Positions 43,937-55,604 of a stretch of DNA of 64,000 bases are shown here, piece by piece. Made by a program: the position numbers and the translations under genes. The stretch comes from Gordionus sp. m RMFG-2023 (lineage: Eukaryota > Nematomorpha > Gordioida > Chordodea > Parachordodidae): the NCBI RefSeq assembly GCF_954871325.1, contig NC_088778.1, positions 18,069,666-18,133,665 of the forward strand, read 5' to 3'. The notes beneath the pieces were generated by a model. That model made no database searches and had not been told where the DNA came from. It saw only the letters and a program-made list of their open reading frames with translations. How positions within the stretch are numbered: the first letter of the stretch is position 1; every line of letters starts with the position of its first letter.

Positions 43937-45679
43937 CAGCGTTTCTCATTCAAAAAAAAGGAAAAGTTTCAATCATAAAAGGAAAAGGTCCGATCAAAAA
44001 GGAAAAGGGTCAATCATAAAAGGAAAAGGTTCAATCAAAAAGGAAAAGGCCCAAACAAGAAAGAAGTGTCAATCAAAAAAGGAAAAGTTACAAAGGTTTA
44101 GGAAAAAGTCCGTTCAAAAAAGGAAAAGTGTCAATCAAAAAGGAAAATTCCCATTTTTTTTCTTGTTAATTTTCTTAAATTTTTATTTATTTTTGTTATT
44201 CCTTCTTATGTTATTTCTAATTTTGCGATTTCTTTACCTTACTTTTCTTACTGTTTTTTTTTCTCAATTTATTTTTCCTCTCATTTTTGATAATTTTTTT
44301 TTTAAAAAATAATTTATAAATTTTCCGTTATTTTTCTTCACCTCTCTGCTCCATATTTTTAACAATACTATATGATTTTTTCTCCTTAGATTGTAATCTT
44401 TTACATACATTTCCAACCTTTTCAATCTCTTTTTCTTCTCATTTTTGATAATCCTTTTTAGGAATTATATTTAATTTTCGCTAAATTTTTAGCAGACCAT
44501 TTTTTTTTATTATAATTTTTTGCATATCAAATTATTTAAATTACAATTACGATGTATCAGTAAGAAACAAAAATTTATATTAATCATTAATAATTTCCCC
44601 TCTTCTACATTTTGGAATATAGGTCTTCATATTTCTAAAATAATTTTTTGCATTTTCCTCAGATATTTCTCTCTCCAAGCTCTATAAAACGAATTAATTC
44701 CTCCTCGTTATTAAGCTCTTGATTTCAGACAAAATCCTTCCATTGAAAAAACACATTTTTAATGGGATTAAGATAAGGACTAAATATGATAAATATTTCA
44801 ATTATGCCCTCTTCTTTCTATCAATTCCTTAATTGTATGATTATGTGCTTTTTGCAAGAATATTAAAATTTTAAAAATAAGAATTTTAAAATGATTATAT
44901 TTTATTAATTTACATATCGTTGGTAATACAGTTAAAACTTATTTAATTTTAAAAAGGTACATTATAACCAAACGATTAAATGAATTTAGGAATTTTAATT
45001 AAATAACTTGATATGTAAAAAAATCTAATAAAAATAAATCGTTTGCCATAAATTTAGTGAATTAAATATAACTCCTAAAAAGATTATCAAAAATGAGAAG
45101 AAATAAAATTGAGAAAAGATCAAAAAAAATAAAGATAAAAATGACTTAAAGAGATTGAAAAGTTAGAAATATATGCAAAAGATTACAATATTCGGAGAAA
45201 AAATTATTGTATGTATGATGAAAAAAAAGTAAAGAATAAAAACAAAATGGAGCAGAGAGGTGAAGAAAAATAACGGAAAATTGATAAATTATTTTTAAAA
45301 TGAAAAGAATTATCAAAAATGAGAAGAAAAATAAATTGAGAAAAGATATAGTAAGAAAAATAAACTAAGAAATTTCAAAAAGTTAGAAAAAAAATAAATT
45401 TTTAAAAAATTTACAAGAAAATTTTTTTAAAAAATTCTGAATAAAAATTTCCCTTTTTTGATTGACACTTTTTCTTTTTTGATTGGACTTTTTCATTTTT
45501 TGATTGAACCTTCTTTTTTTTTGATGACACTTTCCTTTTTTGATCTGACTTTTTCCTAAACCTTTGGGACTTTTCTTTTTTGATTGAACCTTTTCCTTTT
45601 TTGATTGAACCTTTTCCTTTTATGATTGACCCTCTCCTTTTATGATTGAAACTTTTCCTTTTTTGAATGGGAAACCCTG
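43937..45679 (-). mobile_element. TA-flanked foldback, mariner-like
   Basis: TA flanks both ends (43935-43936, 45680-45681). Ends CAGCGTTTCTCATTCAAAAA and TTTTTTGAATGGGAAACCCTG are inverted repeats. Each end carries about 200-250 bp of degenerate ~20-bp repeats (AAAAAGGAAAAGGTTCAATC and its reverse). The arms extend further inwards (for example GAAGAAAAATAACGGAAAAT with ATTTTCCGTTATTTTTCTTC). A decayed transposase lies at 44580-44900. A detached set of the same end repeats is at 5140-5230. Confidence 0.82.
44580..44900 (-). pseudogene. IS630/Tc1-mariner transposase C-terminal relic
   Basis: On the minus strand the translation shows KAHNHTIKELIERRG, then FSMEGFCL / FFQWKDFV and NNEEELIRFIELGERNI in neighbouring frames. 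This is the part of an IS630-like transposase following the last catalytic acid (NPIENxFSxWK pattern). Multiple stops and frame changes, N-terminal half gone. It is more distant from the transposase at 18062 than the relics at 59.5 kb are. Confidence 0.6.
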
Positions 45680-45949
45680 TATTATGGAATATTCAAAAAT
45701 GGAAAACGAACAATTTAATATAACTCAACTCTTTAATGAATCATGATGTGATTTTATATTTCGATTTAAACGGATATAAATAATTATGAAGATTTTTTTT
45801 CTCCCTATATAATTTTGTTTATACATTTATAAAAAGTTTAAGTTCTTTGTTAATAAAGATTTTTTCCTGTTTCTTGGATTAAAAATTAATAAAAATAATC
45901 CTCCATATATGGAGAGGTTCAACCAGTTTAAGGATTTTTTTTGAAGAAG

Positions 45950-46082
45950 ATTTTATTAATCGCGATTTAAAATATTTGGCCCAGTCCGGATTTATAGAAA
46001 AGAATCTTTTTGGTCCGATCAGGGTTTATTTTTAAAAATAATTTTGCCACACAGCCCGTGTACCTGGGCCTGCAGGTTTCTG
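45950..46082. mobile_element. GCCCGG-type MITE, right part
   Basis: Ends GTACCTGGGCCTGCAGGTTTCTG. CCAGTCCGG, GGTCCGATCAGGG and CACAGCCCGTG words precede it. The left end is missing. Confidence 0.5.
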
Positions 46083-47070
46083 ATTTAAGGTTGCAATTTC
46101 TTCTTTGGGAATAATATATGATGTTTTTAGAGTAAGTTTTAATCCTTTTATAATAAATAATAAGGATTTAAATTTCCTTATCTATAGTTTTACAACTACT
46201 TTAGTGATGTTGGTATTGATATCTTTTGTCTTTTTTAATCTGTGATAAAGGGGAAAAATCCAAAAATGTTTAAAATAAATGGCATATCATTTTAAACAAT
46301 ATATATATATATATTACTTATACTTTTATTAGAAAAGGTTCCTGGAAATTTTAAAATGGGTTTTGTATGGATCCTTTAAATTTTTAATGAGGGTTCCACT
46401 TCCAGGTTCTGATTTCAAGTTCTATAAATAATAAAAAAAATGATTTCTAAATTATATATTTAAATTTTAAAATTAAATTGTTATAAAAATTAAACTTAAT
46501 TATAAAATATTAAATTAATTTTCGTATTTACAGTTAGTATAGTTTATTATATATAGTATAAAACTTAAGCAGTGCCTTATAGTTTTAAAAAAAATAGCTC
46601 ATTACTTTAATAATTGGGATAAACGCCATTAATTCGGCTATAAAAAACTCAAAAAAATATTTTTTTAACTCAAAACCAGTTCTCTCTATAGGCTTACAAT
46701 TCCTGCCGAGCTCAGAACTCTAGAATAAAACCGGAATGGAATTTTTAAAAAATTAAAAAGTATAATTAATTATTTATTAAAGTAAACCCATAATTAGACC
46801 TTGAAATTAGGGCAAAGCATTAATAATTTTTTTATGTAACTTTATAAATTTCATTTCCAAAAAAATATAAAAATTTTATTAAAATTTAAATTATACCAAA
46901 GAAGACATAAATATAGTAAGAAAATGCTATTATATAATTTAGATCATATAATATTATGAATTTATGGGCGTTTATCCCTGGTCCTCGAAAGCATTATAAT
47001 TTTGATAATATATTTTCATATTGCAATAATGTTATTTGTATATTATATTTGTATATTATTTTATATTTAG
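46083..47070. other. AT-rich region, probably RasGEF intron or upstream DNA
   Basis: No earlier exon of the RasGEF gene could be recognised. It ends in a T-rich stretch and TTTAG acceptor at 47070. A decayed hAT-end-like patch with AACCGGAATGGAATTT is at about 46730. Confidence 0.35.
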
Positions 47071-48818
47071 GCCGGTACGATTGATAAGCTAATTGATGAA
47101 TTAATTGACGAGAAAGGCAACCTAAATCACAATTATACCACTATATTTTTAGCAACATTTAGGGCCTTTATCAAACCTTTGGCATTAATGAACAATATTC
47201 AGCAAAGGTTAGTATTTCCTTTTAAATACAATCGTATATCATTGATATATCATAGGCTTACATATGTTATCAGAGATAAAAATCCAAAGAATGATGATCT
47301 TAAAAACGAAAATGTTCTGAAGTATAAATTACAAATTAAAAATGCAATAATGATTATATTACTACTATATTTTTATTTTGCAAATATTATTTTCAATAAG
47401 GATTATATAATTAAATTAAAAAATAGGGTCAAACATCTCGTTTCTCTTTATGTAAATAAAGATTCAAATATAATAAGATAACACATAGTACACAAACACA
47501 TTAGTTGTATATAATATAATATAAATTGTTTTAGAGGATAGAAATTTGTTGTTCCTATTAATTCCTTTCGGTTTTTGAGATTTCTATTATTTTCACTTCC
47601 TTTTTTTTGGTTTATTTTCTTTTTCTTTTTTTGGATGTAATGTCATTTAATTATATAATTATTACTGCCTATAAATCTCAGTTAAAATTTTATTATCAAT
47701 TCTAAGAAAAATACGTGTATATAATTGATAACAGGAAACCTAAAACTAAATATGAAAATCTTATAATAATTTTAAATTATTTGAGGTATTATAACCTTTA
47801 AGCCATATTTTATTTTTATAGATCTTTTAAATTAATATTATTAACATGGTTGGATTTTTATCCTGAAGATTTTTATGATTCTCCGCAATACAATACACTT
47901 AATTTAGCCATTTATATTGCGAAAAAGTGTATAAAAGATCGTGAATTGGGACAAAAAGCCTTACATATGCTAGAAAAATTTAAATTTGAAAACAATACCA
48001 ATCAAAGTAATATTATATTTAATAAAAATTGTATATTAAATTGTAACTTTATTGATTATATTAATATTTTAACAGATATACTACCCTTGTTCGCATTTAT
48101 AAATGATATCAATATTATCAAAAATAATTTAATTTTAGAGAGCAATTTTGATTCATTTGATGAAATACTAATCGCAGAACAATTGACATTTATGGATGCA
48201 GTAATTAACCTAATTAATTTTAGCATATAGTATTAAAAACTAGCATTTGTTTAAAAAACTTATTCCTTATGAGTGCATGGGATGTTTTTGGTCCAAAAAA
48301 GATAAAATAAAGATAGATTTAAAATATTCCTTAGATTATAAAGATATGGATGTCGTTGTTGAAGATCGCATTTCTGAAATTAAATGTTTGTCGGTTATGG
48401 CTACAGTGGATTTTTTCAATATCGTAACTTTTAAAGTAATGGACACAATTCTGGATCATTATTGTTATTTAGGTAACATTCAAATTAATAAAATGTACAT
48501 TTTTATTTGTATGGTATGAAATATACTTGTTTTGTTATTGTTATTTTTAAAATTAAACTTTTCTCAGACCAATATTTTTTTAAAATTTATTTTGTATTAA
48601 AAGATAAAAAAAAATACAATAAAACGGAGTACGAACGTATTAAACATCTGATTAAATGGATCGATATATCAAAAGAGTTGCGAATGTTGAAAAATTTTTC
48701 TTCGATGAAAGCTGTTGTTAGTGCCCTTAGATCAAATCCTATATATAGATTGCAAAATATATGGAATTCAATACCTAAGTATATGCATGAGTATCGATTT
48801 ATCCATAGACGTAATTAG
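47071..48818 (+). CDS. RalGDS-like RasGEF gene, partial, four exons
   Basis: Guanine nucleotide exchange factor for a Ras-family GTPase (Ral or Ras), a cytosolic signalling protein. Exons: 47071-47207, 47822-48200, 48244-48472 and 48568 to ~48778 (GTATAT donor) or to the TAG at 48816-48818. Introns are 614, 43 and 95 nt; the first three junctions keep the frame. Exon 1 starts AGTIDKLIDELIDE and holds NYTTIFLATFRAFIKP, the RasGEF_N (REM) domain. Exon 2 has LLTWLDFYPEDFYDSPQYNT, closest in form to RalGDS/RGL proteins, then ends in AEQLTFMDA, where the catalytic domain begins. Exon 3 has LFKKLIPYECMGCFWSKK and VDFFNIVTF. Exon 4 has ERIKHLIKWIDISKELRMLK, NFSSMKAVVSALRSN and IYRLQNIW. The last ~100 residues of the CDC25 domain and the 5' exons were not found. 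A repeat begins at 48842, so the gene may be truncated. Confidence 0.85.
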
Positions 48819-48841
48819 GGGATTTTACCCTCATAATTTTT

Positions 48842-49095
48842 GTAGGTTTAGTTCCACTTATTGTAGGCCTTTAGCCATGTTATATTTTTAAAAATAATTT
48901 TGGCTTATTACTTTTTTTAAAAAAAATTTTCAACTATAGTCGTTATTTAAAAAAATTATTAACATCTTATTTTTCTTTCTAATTCTTGTTTATAGTGATT
49001 ACATTTTTTGGGGTGAGAAGGGTGGAGCTGTACAAGGATGAAATTCCTAAAAGCTTAAAATAATAGGCTAATTTCTGAAGGAGGTGGGTCCTGGC
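48842..49095 (-). repeat. Dispersed repeat, copy 4
   Basis: Reverse orientation: GTAGGTTTAGTTCCACTTAT and TGTAGGCCTTTAGCCATG, then TCGTTATTTAAAAAAATTATTAA and TTTTTTGGGGTGAGAAGGG, and ends near GGAGGTGGGTCCTGGCCAGG. It lies about 25 bp after the last RasGEF coding sequence. Confidence 0.7.
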
Positions 49096-49335
49096 CAGGG
49101 ATATGAACCCTCCTTTTAAAAAATGGGTTCGGGTTTGGGTTCAGTGAAAAATCTCTGAACACGGTTCGTGTTCAGGTCGATTCAGGATTCGGAGACCAGA
49201 AAAATAATGACTTTAAAATTAATTAAAATAACAGAAACATATACTCATCGAATTGTTTAGAGTGCTTCCTCTAATATGTCTCTCTAAATTGCTATTATGA
49301 CTCCCTGCTAATACTACACTTTTAAAATCTGCTTA
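49096..49335 (-). mobile_element. Fragment of the GGTTCGG hAT family
   Basis: CAGGGATATGAACCCTCC (49097) followed by GGGTTCGGGTTTGGGTTC repeats matches the left end of the element at 32895. On the minus strand near 49330-49260 the words AGSHNSNLERHI are a decayed copy of the BED-finger region of that family. The rest is missing. Confidence 0.6.
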
Positions 49336-49399
49336 CGAAAAATGGAGGATCTTAAATGAACCAATTTTAAAAGACTCATTCTTAATAAGTTCAAATATT

Positions 49400-49457
49400 T
49401 AAAAAAAAAATCCAGGGTAGGCTGTGCAAATGGTATCTACAGGTCTCTGCTGATATA
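49400..49457. mobile_element. GCCCGG-type MITE, right end only
   Basis: TCCAGGGTAGGCTGTGCAAA followed by TGGTATCTACAGGTCTCTG; the reverse is CAGAGACCTGTAGATACCA, the family terminus. Truncated on the left. Confidence 0.6.
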
Positions 49458-50010
49458 TTTATACCTTCAATATAAATAAATCTTTAGAACATCATCTTCA
49501 TTATATTAATTTCAGGAAATCTGTAAAAATTATATTTACGTGCTCAATAAAAAAATATTCCTACATGAATTTGTATACATTCATTTGCAATTTAAAACCT
49601 AAAAAATTTATTCTTGGTAGATGAAGGTTTTGCCTAATTTAAACTTGCCTATTCTTTGGATATACTGAAAGATATTAGGTTGGTGAGTGGAGGGTTAAAG
49701 ATATTTTTAAAACAATGGGCAGGTGAATTTGAAATAATTTCAGGCAAAATAAGCAACTAATTTCTATTAAATTTAAGTAAAAAACATTAAAATAATATAT
49801 AAAGAGCCAAATCAACCACTATAAATTTTTAAGCATTGGACTTAAAAAATTTTTTTTAATAAATGAGCAGACAGGTGCACCAAAACCTGCCCATTGCAGA
49901 CCTCTAGTCAGTATGACATCGAAAACAGCAGATTATAATGGATTTTACCTCTGCCAAGGTATTCATTTATAAATGATATGTGTTTGCCACTTTTATTTTC
50001 CTATGCATTT
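49458..50010. other. AT-rich spacer
   Basis: CCTGCCCATTGCAGACCTCTAG at about 49889-49910 is a TAGAGGTCTGCAA-type MITE end without its partner. Otherwise nothing recognised. Confidence 0.4.
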
Positions 50011-51010
50011 ACCACCAGAGGTCTTCAAATGACAACATTTTTAGGCCCAATGGGAATTTAGTTAATGCCTTCCAAGTTTTGCTTGACCTAATTTCACTAA
50101 AGTTGCCTGACCTTTTTTTATAGATATATTTGCTGAATTCTGTTTATAGAAGTGATAATTCGTAAAGTATAGTTTTAATATAACCACTCTCCAATATTAT
50201 AAATAGTGTTTACCTTGGTGTTCAACAACATATATTTTGGTATAAGCATTGATTTAGAAAAAAACAAATATTCAATTATATAAAGAAATTCATGATGAAA
50301 TAATGCATTAAAATTACCTTTTTAATATGTTCAGAAATTTAAAGAGTAATAAAAATATATAACTATATTACCACCAGAGGTCTGCAAATGACAACATTTT
50401 TAGGCCCAATGAGAATTTAATTAATGCCCATCCCAAGCTTTGCTTCTAATTTCAAATTTTTACTATGGTTGTCTGACTTATTTTTATATATTTGCTGAAT
50501 TCTGATATTTCATAGAATGATAATTCATAAAGTATAGTGTTTTTAATTTAACCACTCTCCAATATTATAAATAGTGTTTACTTTGGTGTACAGCAACATA
50601 TATTTTGGTATAAGCCTTGATTTAAAAATAAATAAATATTCAATTGTATATGAAATTAATGATAAAATAAAGAGTAACAAAGATATATAATTGTATTATC
50701 ACCAGTGGTCTACAAATTACAACATTTTTAGGCCAGTGGGAATTTAGTTAAGGTCCATCCCAAGTTTTGCTTGGCCTAATTTCAATTTTTTACTAAGGTT
50801 GCCTGAACTTGTTTTATATATATTAGCTGAATTCTGATATATTATAGAAGTGATATTTCATAAAGTATAGTGTTTTTAATATAACCACTCTCCGTTATTA
50901 TAAATAGTGTTTATTTTGGTGTTCAGCGACATATATTTTGGATAATTCATGATTTAAAAAAAACAAAATTCATGATAAATAATGCATAAAAATTATTTGT
51001 TAAAAATTAT
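50011..51010. repeat. Three-copy tandem array, ~330-360-bp unit
   Basis: Unit starts: 50011, 50370 and 50699. Each begins CCACCAGAGGTCTGCAAATG (or variant), then ACAACATTTTTAGGCCCA, and contains AACCACTCTCCAATATTATA and TATATTTTGGTATAAGC. Units differ by small deletions and scattered substitutions. The start words match the CAGAGGTCTGCAA type of hAT/MITE terminus. Confidence 0.88.
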
Positions 51011-51295
51011 ACTTTTGAAATATGAAAGAAAAATTGGCTAATATTACTAATAACTTAACATCATCTGATATTGATATGACATCTTGCATTTGGGTATATT
51101 CGCCATATCTGTAAATCACATGAAAATTTCTGACTTAAAATTGTTATGAAGATTATCATTGGAAGAATATTTTTTAAAAGAATACTATTGGCTAAATATG
51201 ATTGATGTTTTTTGAGGATTATTATAATAGATTAGGAGCTTGACCCAATGATAATGTAAAATTTTATCATTATAAGTTGACTAGTAATTATCATT

Positions 51296-51560
51296 TTAAG
51301 CTAATAAGCCCCCCCCCCGCCTCTTCAAAATGGTATACAATATATCACCATAAAGAATTTGAAAGAAAAATTAGTAAAAGTCAATAATTCAAGATTTTTA
51401 TAAAATATAGCATTTTAAATAATAAAAAAAGAGTAAAATAGCAAAATTATTTTTTATAAAAATCTAATATAGCCAAAGGCTTACAATAAGTGGACATAAA
51501 TATCTTCAGTAAAATTTCCTTAGCTAAATCTTGCCTACCTCTATGGACAAAAGGATATTA
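51296..51560 (+). repeat. Dispersed repeat, copy 5
   Basis: C tract and CCGCCTCTTC, TTTGAAAGAAAAATTAGTAA, and the core ATAGCCAAAGGCTTACAATA followed by AGTGGACATAAATATC. Same order of blocks as copies 1-3. Confidence 0.7.
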
Positions 51561-52390
51561 CAAGTCCTATTATTAATATCTATTTTTAAATGAAAGAAAA
51601 TCCGATATTACAACACGACTTATTTTAACATTTTTATGTGAAATTTAATTTGTTTGAGAATAAGAAGATTAAATGACTTAATCAGAATATTGAATTAGTG
51701 ACGTATCCAGATTTTTTTTTCAAAACCCATCTAAATTCGGCTGGAGGAACTTTGCCCTTAGATCCTCCAATGCTAGACGAAACCATCCGATACCTTGTTA
51801 AGCTAATAATAGTTATTATTATGGGGATCTGTATCGCTCTTATATACTAAATTCAGTCATTTCTGCTAACTGACTAAACTTAAATAAAATTTATTAGAAT
51901 TCAAGATCAATCAAAATTATCTTTAGAGTTCCAAATTATCCAATTATTGTTCAATAAACCTCAATATGTGATTTTACTCAATTTTTTTATATATTATTTT
52001 AACTTTGATCCAGGATTTTTATAATTGCAATAAAATCATAAACATCGGGGAAAACGGGGCACATTCCAATTTATTTCAAAACTTTTATCAAAATAGTGGA
52101 AATTCAAGCCTAATATAAATTATTTAAAGCTAAAAAATATTTATTTATTAATTTTCACAATGACAAATGAGCTTTAGCATATCAAAAGTAACAAAAATTA
52201 AATGCAAAAGTAATCATCTATACTAAATAAAGCTTTTAAAGACAATAAATAAAGTTAGGAAAGTTTAAACCCTATTTTTTTAAAATCTGCCCGACATGAA
52301 TTTAAGAATTTTTTAAATAATATTTATAAAATCAGAAATGTTGATGGTTTGTCCGGGGAACTTTAATTATATTTATAAATAAATATTTAT
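51561..52390. other. AT-rich spacer
   Basis: TTAGTGACGTATCCAGA at about 51694 resembles a decayed left end of a CAGTGGCGTATCC hAT. No gene recognised. Confidence 0.35.
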
Positions 52391-53162
52391 TAATCTAAGT
52401 ATCTAGATACAACATGTCGTATCTGTATTTAGATAAAATGTATCTTTTCGAGGTATGTGTATCTATTTTTATATACTGTAATTTACGCTTTTTGATCTTA
52501 AAAATAAAAATATTTGAATGCAAAATTCATTTTATCTCAGCTTATAATTTAAATATATATGTAAATAAAATATTATGCCTAATATAATAAAATATCAAAA
52601 AAAATATATAAATATTCATTAGATATCATTTTTTTCCCCATTTTAATCTATAGATATCGGTTCAAGATTGTGTAGGATATTTTTACATGTAATAAAATAT
52701 ATAAATCGCTTAGTCATAATGTCCATTAATTATTAAAAACAATACCATTGATGCACAAAATTATTTTAAGCAAATAAATTTATTTAGAATTTTTTAGTTT
52801 ATAGATATTCCGCTAACTTTCAATTAACAAATTATAAGTCTAATGTTAAATTTTTTTTAATATTGGATGCTTTATGAGAATTTGTTCAAAAGAATTATAA
52901 AAATAGGGTTGTTGACATTTTTTTATTATTATTTTATATGGTGTTCGAATTGAATGAGAACAAAATATTAAAATGTTGTTTACGTATTTTGTGCTCTCAT
53001 AACTAAATTTTCTGTTCGAGAACAACAACAAACTTTATATATAAGTATGATAAAATTGTATCTGTATCTCAATACGTTTTTAAGCGATGTATCATATCTA
53101 GATCCATTTTAAGCAATTTATCGGTATCTAGATCCATTTAAAAAGTATCTCTTAACAACTCT
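52391..53162 (-). mobile_element. AGAGTTGTTAA-type hAT element, truncated
   Basis: The right end ATCTAGATCCATTTAAAAAG then TATCTCTTAACAACTCTG (to 53162) matches the MITE at 36042. ATCTAGATACAACATGTCG and GTATCTGTATTTAGATAAAA at ~52400 are the matching subterminal words on the left. The interior (52680-53045, minus strand) is homologous to 24640-24900. No intact ORF. Confidence 0.6.
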
Positions 53163-53549
53163 GGTTAATCTTTTTTTGAAGAACAAAGATTTTTTATTTT
53201 TTTTAACCTAGATTTTTTGATTTTTATGCATTAAATATCTTTCAAGATGAAATCGAAAATTTTTGACAAATTTAATTTTATTTACTTAGTTATTACTTCT
53301 TTTAGTATATAATCAATAAATTAATATACTTTAAATCTAGTCTTCAATATTTAAAACAATTAATTTTTTTAAGGGTAGATTTATATTATTAAAATTTAAA
53401 GTTATTTTATATGAATTAATAAACACTTATGTTAAAAAACAAATTTTTGACCTCAAATTTAAAAATTAGGTACTGTAAATCTTACTTCAAATGAAAGGTG
53501 TTACTCATTATTCGTTTGTAAAAAAGGAATGAGTTAAAATGCTAAATAT
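53163..53549. other. AT-rich spacer
   Basis: Nothing recognisable. Confidence 0.4.
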
Positions 53550-53715
53550 CAGAGACCTCAGGCCGAACCGTATTTTAATATTTTTAAATATACCCGGGCC
53601 TAAAATTTATTTTTTAAAATATCCGGGCAGGGTCTGAAATTTTTTTTTAAAAAAAATACACGGCCTGAAAATATAAAACCCGCGCTGGGCTAAATCCGGG
53701 CTGAATCATGCAAAT
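53550..53715. mobile_element. GCCCGG-type MITE, left part
   Basis: Starts CAGAGACCTCAGGCCGAACC and continues with ATACCCGGGCCTAAAAT and TATCCGGGCAGGG words. The right end is decayed near CATGCAAATAAT. Confidence 0.6.
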
Positions 53716-54957
53716 AATATAATTTTTTCCATTTTTCCCTTATAGATAATAAAAATTAATTATACAAACATAATATATTATAAGATAAGTTCTTTTTGTA
53801 ATAATTTTTTATTTATTTTTAACAATTGATTTTCAAAATTTTGATAAGATAAACAAGAGCGATTCAGCTCAACATAGCTTTTGCTGTGTTAAAAACACTT
53901 CAACTGGCACAGAGGGTGGGACGGTTATGTTTTATTTAATTAATAAAAATTTTAATTGGAGGAATTTATTAAAAAATTTAAGATCTTTGTTTTAAAAAAC
54001 TTATTAGATCATCTTCACAAGAATTTTAATATCAAATCTGTCAAAAAATATATTTATACTATTCTTTATTATTCATTATAAATTTCCATAAAATATATAT
54101 CACAGCCTCAAGTCATATTTTTTTTTTATCTTTATCAGAATTGAATTCATATTTTTACCTTAAAATTATTTTTTTAGTTTTAGATTTGAGCTGTTGGACA
54201 TCAAGGTTTAAATATTTAAATTAGGTTACAATCTACCCTTTAATATTGTTTATTTGAGTAAAAACTGATTCATACTGGGGCCAGGATAGAGTTAAATTAT
54301 CTTCATCTAAAGAAATAAGTACTAAAGACATATTTTTTATAAAATAAATTATATGAGAGCTCTATAATTGGAGTGATCCACTTGCAAAATTGTTAAATTA
54401 GAAAAACAATTTTAAGGTTTAGATTCAAATATAGAAAAACTTTTAAATTAATAAAAGTAAAAAATTGAGAGGTAATTTATAATACTATTTCCAAACGATA
54501 GCCTAAAAATTTTGCTCAAAATTTTTTTGTGAGAATTTTATTTGATAAGATCAAAATACAAGTAGAGCAAAATAAACACTGAATTATTTTCTTGTTCAAA
54601 TGCTCCATTATAATTTTATTTATGTGAATTTATTAATTAAAAGCAAAATAAACAGAGGTAATACTATAAATCATCAAATTATATAATATAGATTATAAAC
54701 ACACAATCTTTATTATTCATAAAATAATAATTAATAAAAAATTATGATAATATTTAATTGATAATTTTTTATAGTAATTTTTTATAGTAATTTTTTTTAT
54801 AAAATTTAAATAAAGCGCACAACGAGTGATTATAAAATATGATATCATAGATAGATAGTGCATATGTAGCAAAAACTACAAAAATAGTCCAAAATTGACA
54901 GTGTTATAACATGACCAAAAATTAATATTTTTAAATCTAATTTTATTTATATATTTT
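53716..54957. other. AT-rich region with an inverted repeat partner
   Basis: 54170-54350 is the inverted homologue of 55335-55490. On the minus strand it reads MSLVLISLDEDNLTLSWPQ, against MSIVLISSDEGDLTFPGP on the plus strand at 55348. Both look like the N-terminus of the same unknown (probably hAT) ORF. The rest shows nothing. Confidence 0.45.
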
Positions 54958-55604
54958 AGTGCTGTGAAGTAACGTCAAACGACGTTACTATTTTTGAAGA
55001 AAAGGAACGCCATCGTTACCTTCTTCTAGATTAACGAGTAACGGTAACGCGTTTCTTTTTTTTGAGTAACGGTAACTCAAAACGTTACTCGTTACTTTAT
55101 ATTTTTTCTTAAAAAGTATCAACAAAAAGAAAAACATATTTTATTGTATTATAAAATTACTTTTATTTATTTTTTAATTCTTAATATAAATAATTTAAGC
55201 CAAGTTTTAATTCATATCAACCACTTACTTAATTTTTATTTTAAATTTTCGTTGTTAAATTTGCTGTCGAAATTAATGTTTAATCAAAATTCAAAGTAAA
55301 TGTTAATAATGATATTGTTATTCTTATAATTTATTTTAAGAATATTATGTCCATAGTACTTATTTCTTCAGATGAAGGTGATTTAACCTTCCCTGGCCCT
55401 AATTTGAAATATATTTTAAACCAATAAAGAAAATTAACCCAACACAAATATTTAAACCTCAATGTCCAGCTGTTCACACATAAAAAAGCATTTTAAGGTA
55501 AAAAGATAAATTAATATATCATTATTTTAAACATTACTTTAATTATAGAATAATATTCTTTCATAATATTTTGAAAAGTTTAATCATGGAATTAAAATAT
55601 AAGT
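54958..55604 (+). mobile_element. hAT-like left end with AACGTTAC repeats
   Basis: Starts TAGTGCTGTGAAGTAACGTC and is followed by a run of GTTACTCG / GAGTAACGGTAAC / AACGTTAC words, a typical hAT subterminal design. A short plus-strand ORF start lies at 55348 (MSIVLISSDEGDLTFPGP). No right end is visible before the next element starts at 55605, so this element is truncated. Confidence 0.6.

Noticed and set aside
47179-47481. 100-codon frame starting at exon 1 of the RasGEF gene
   Set aside because: Past 47207 the frame is intron sequence; the exon continues at 47822.
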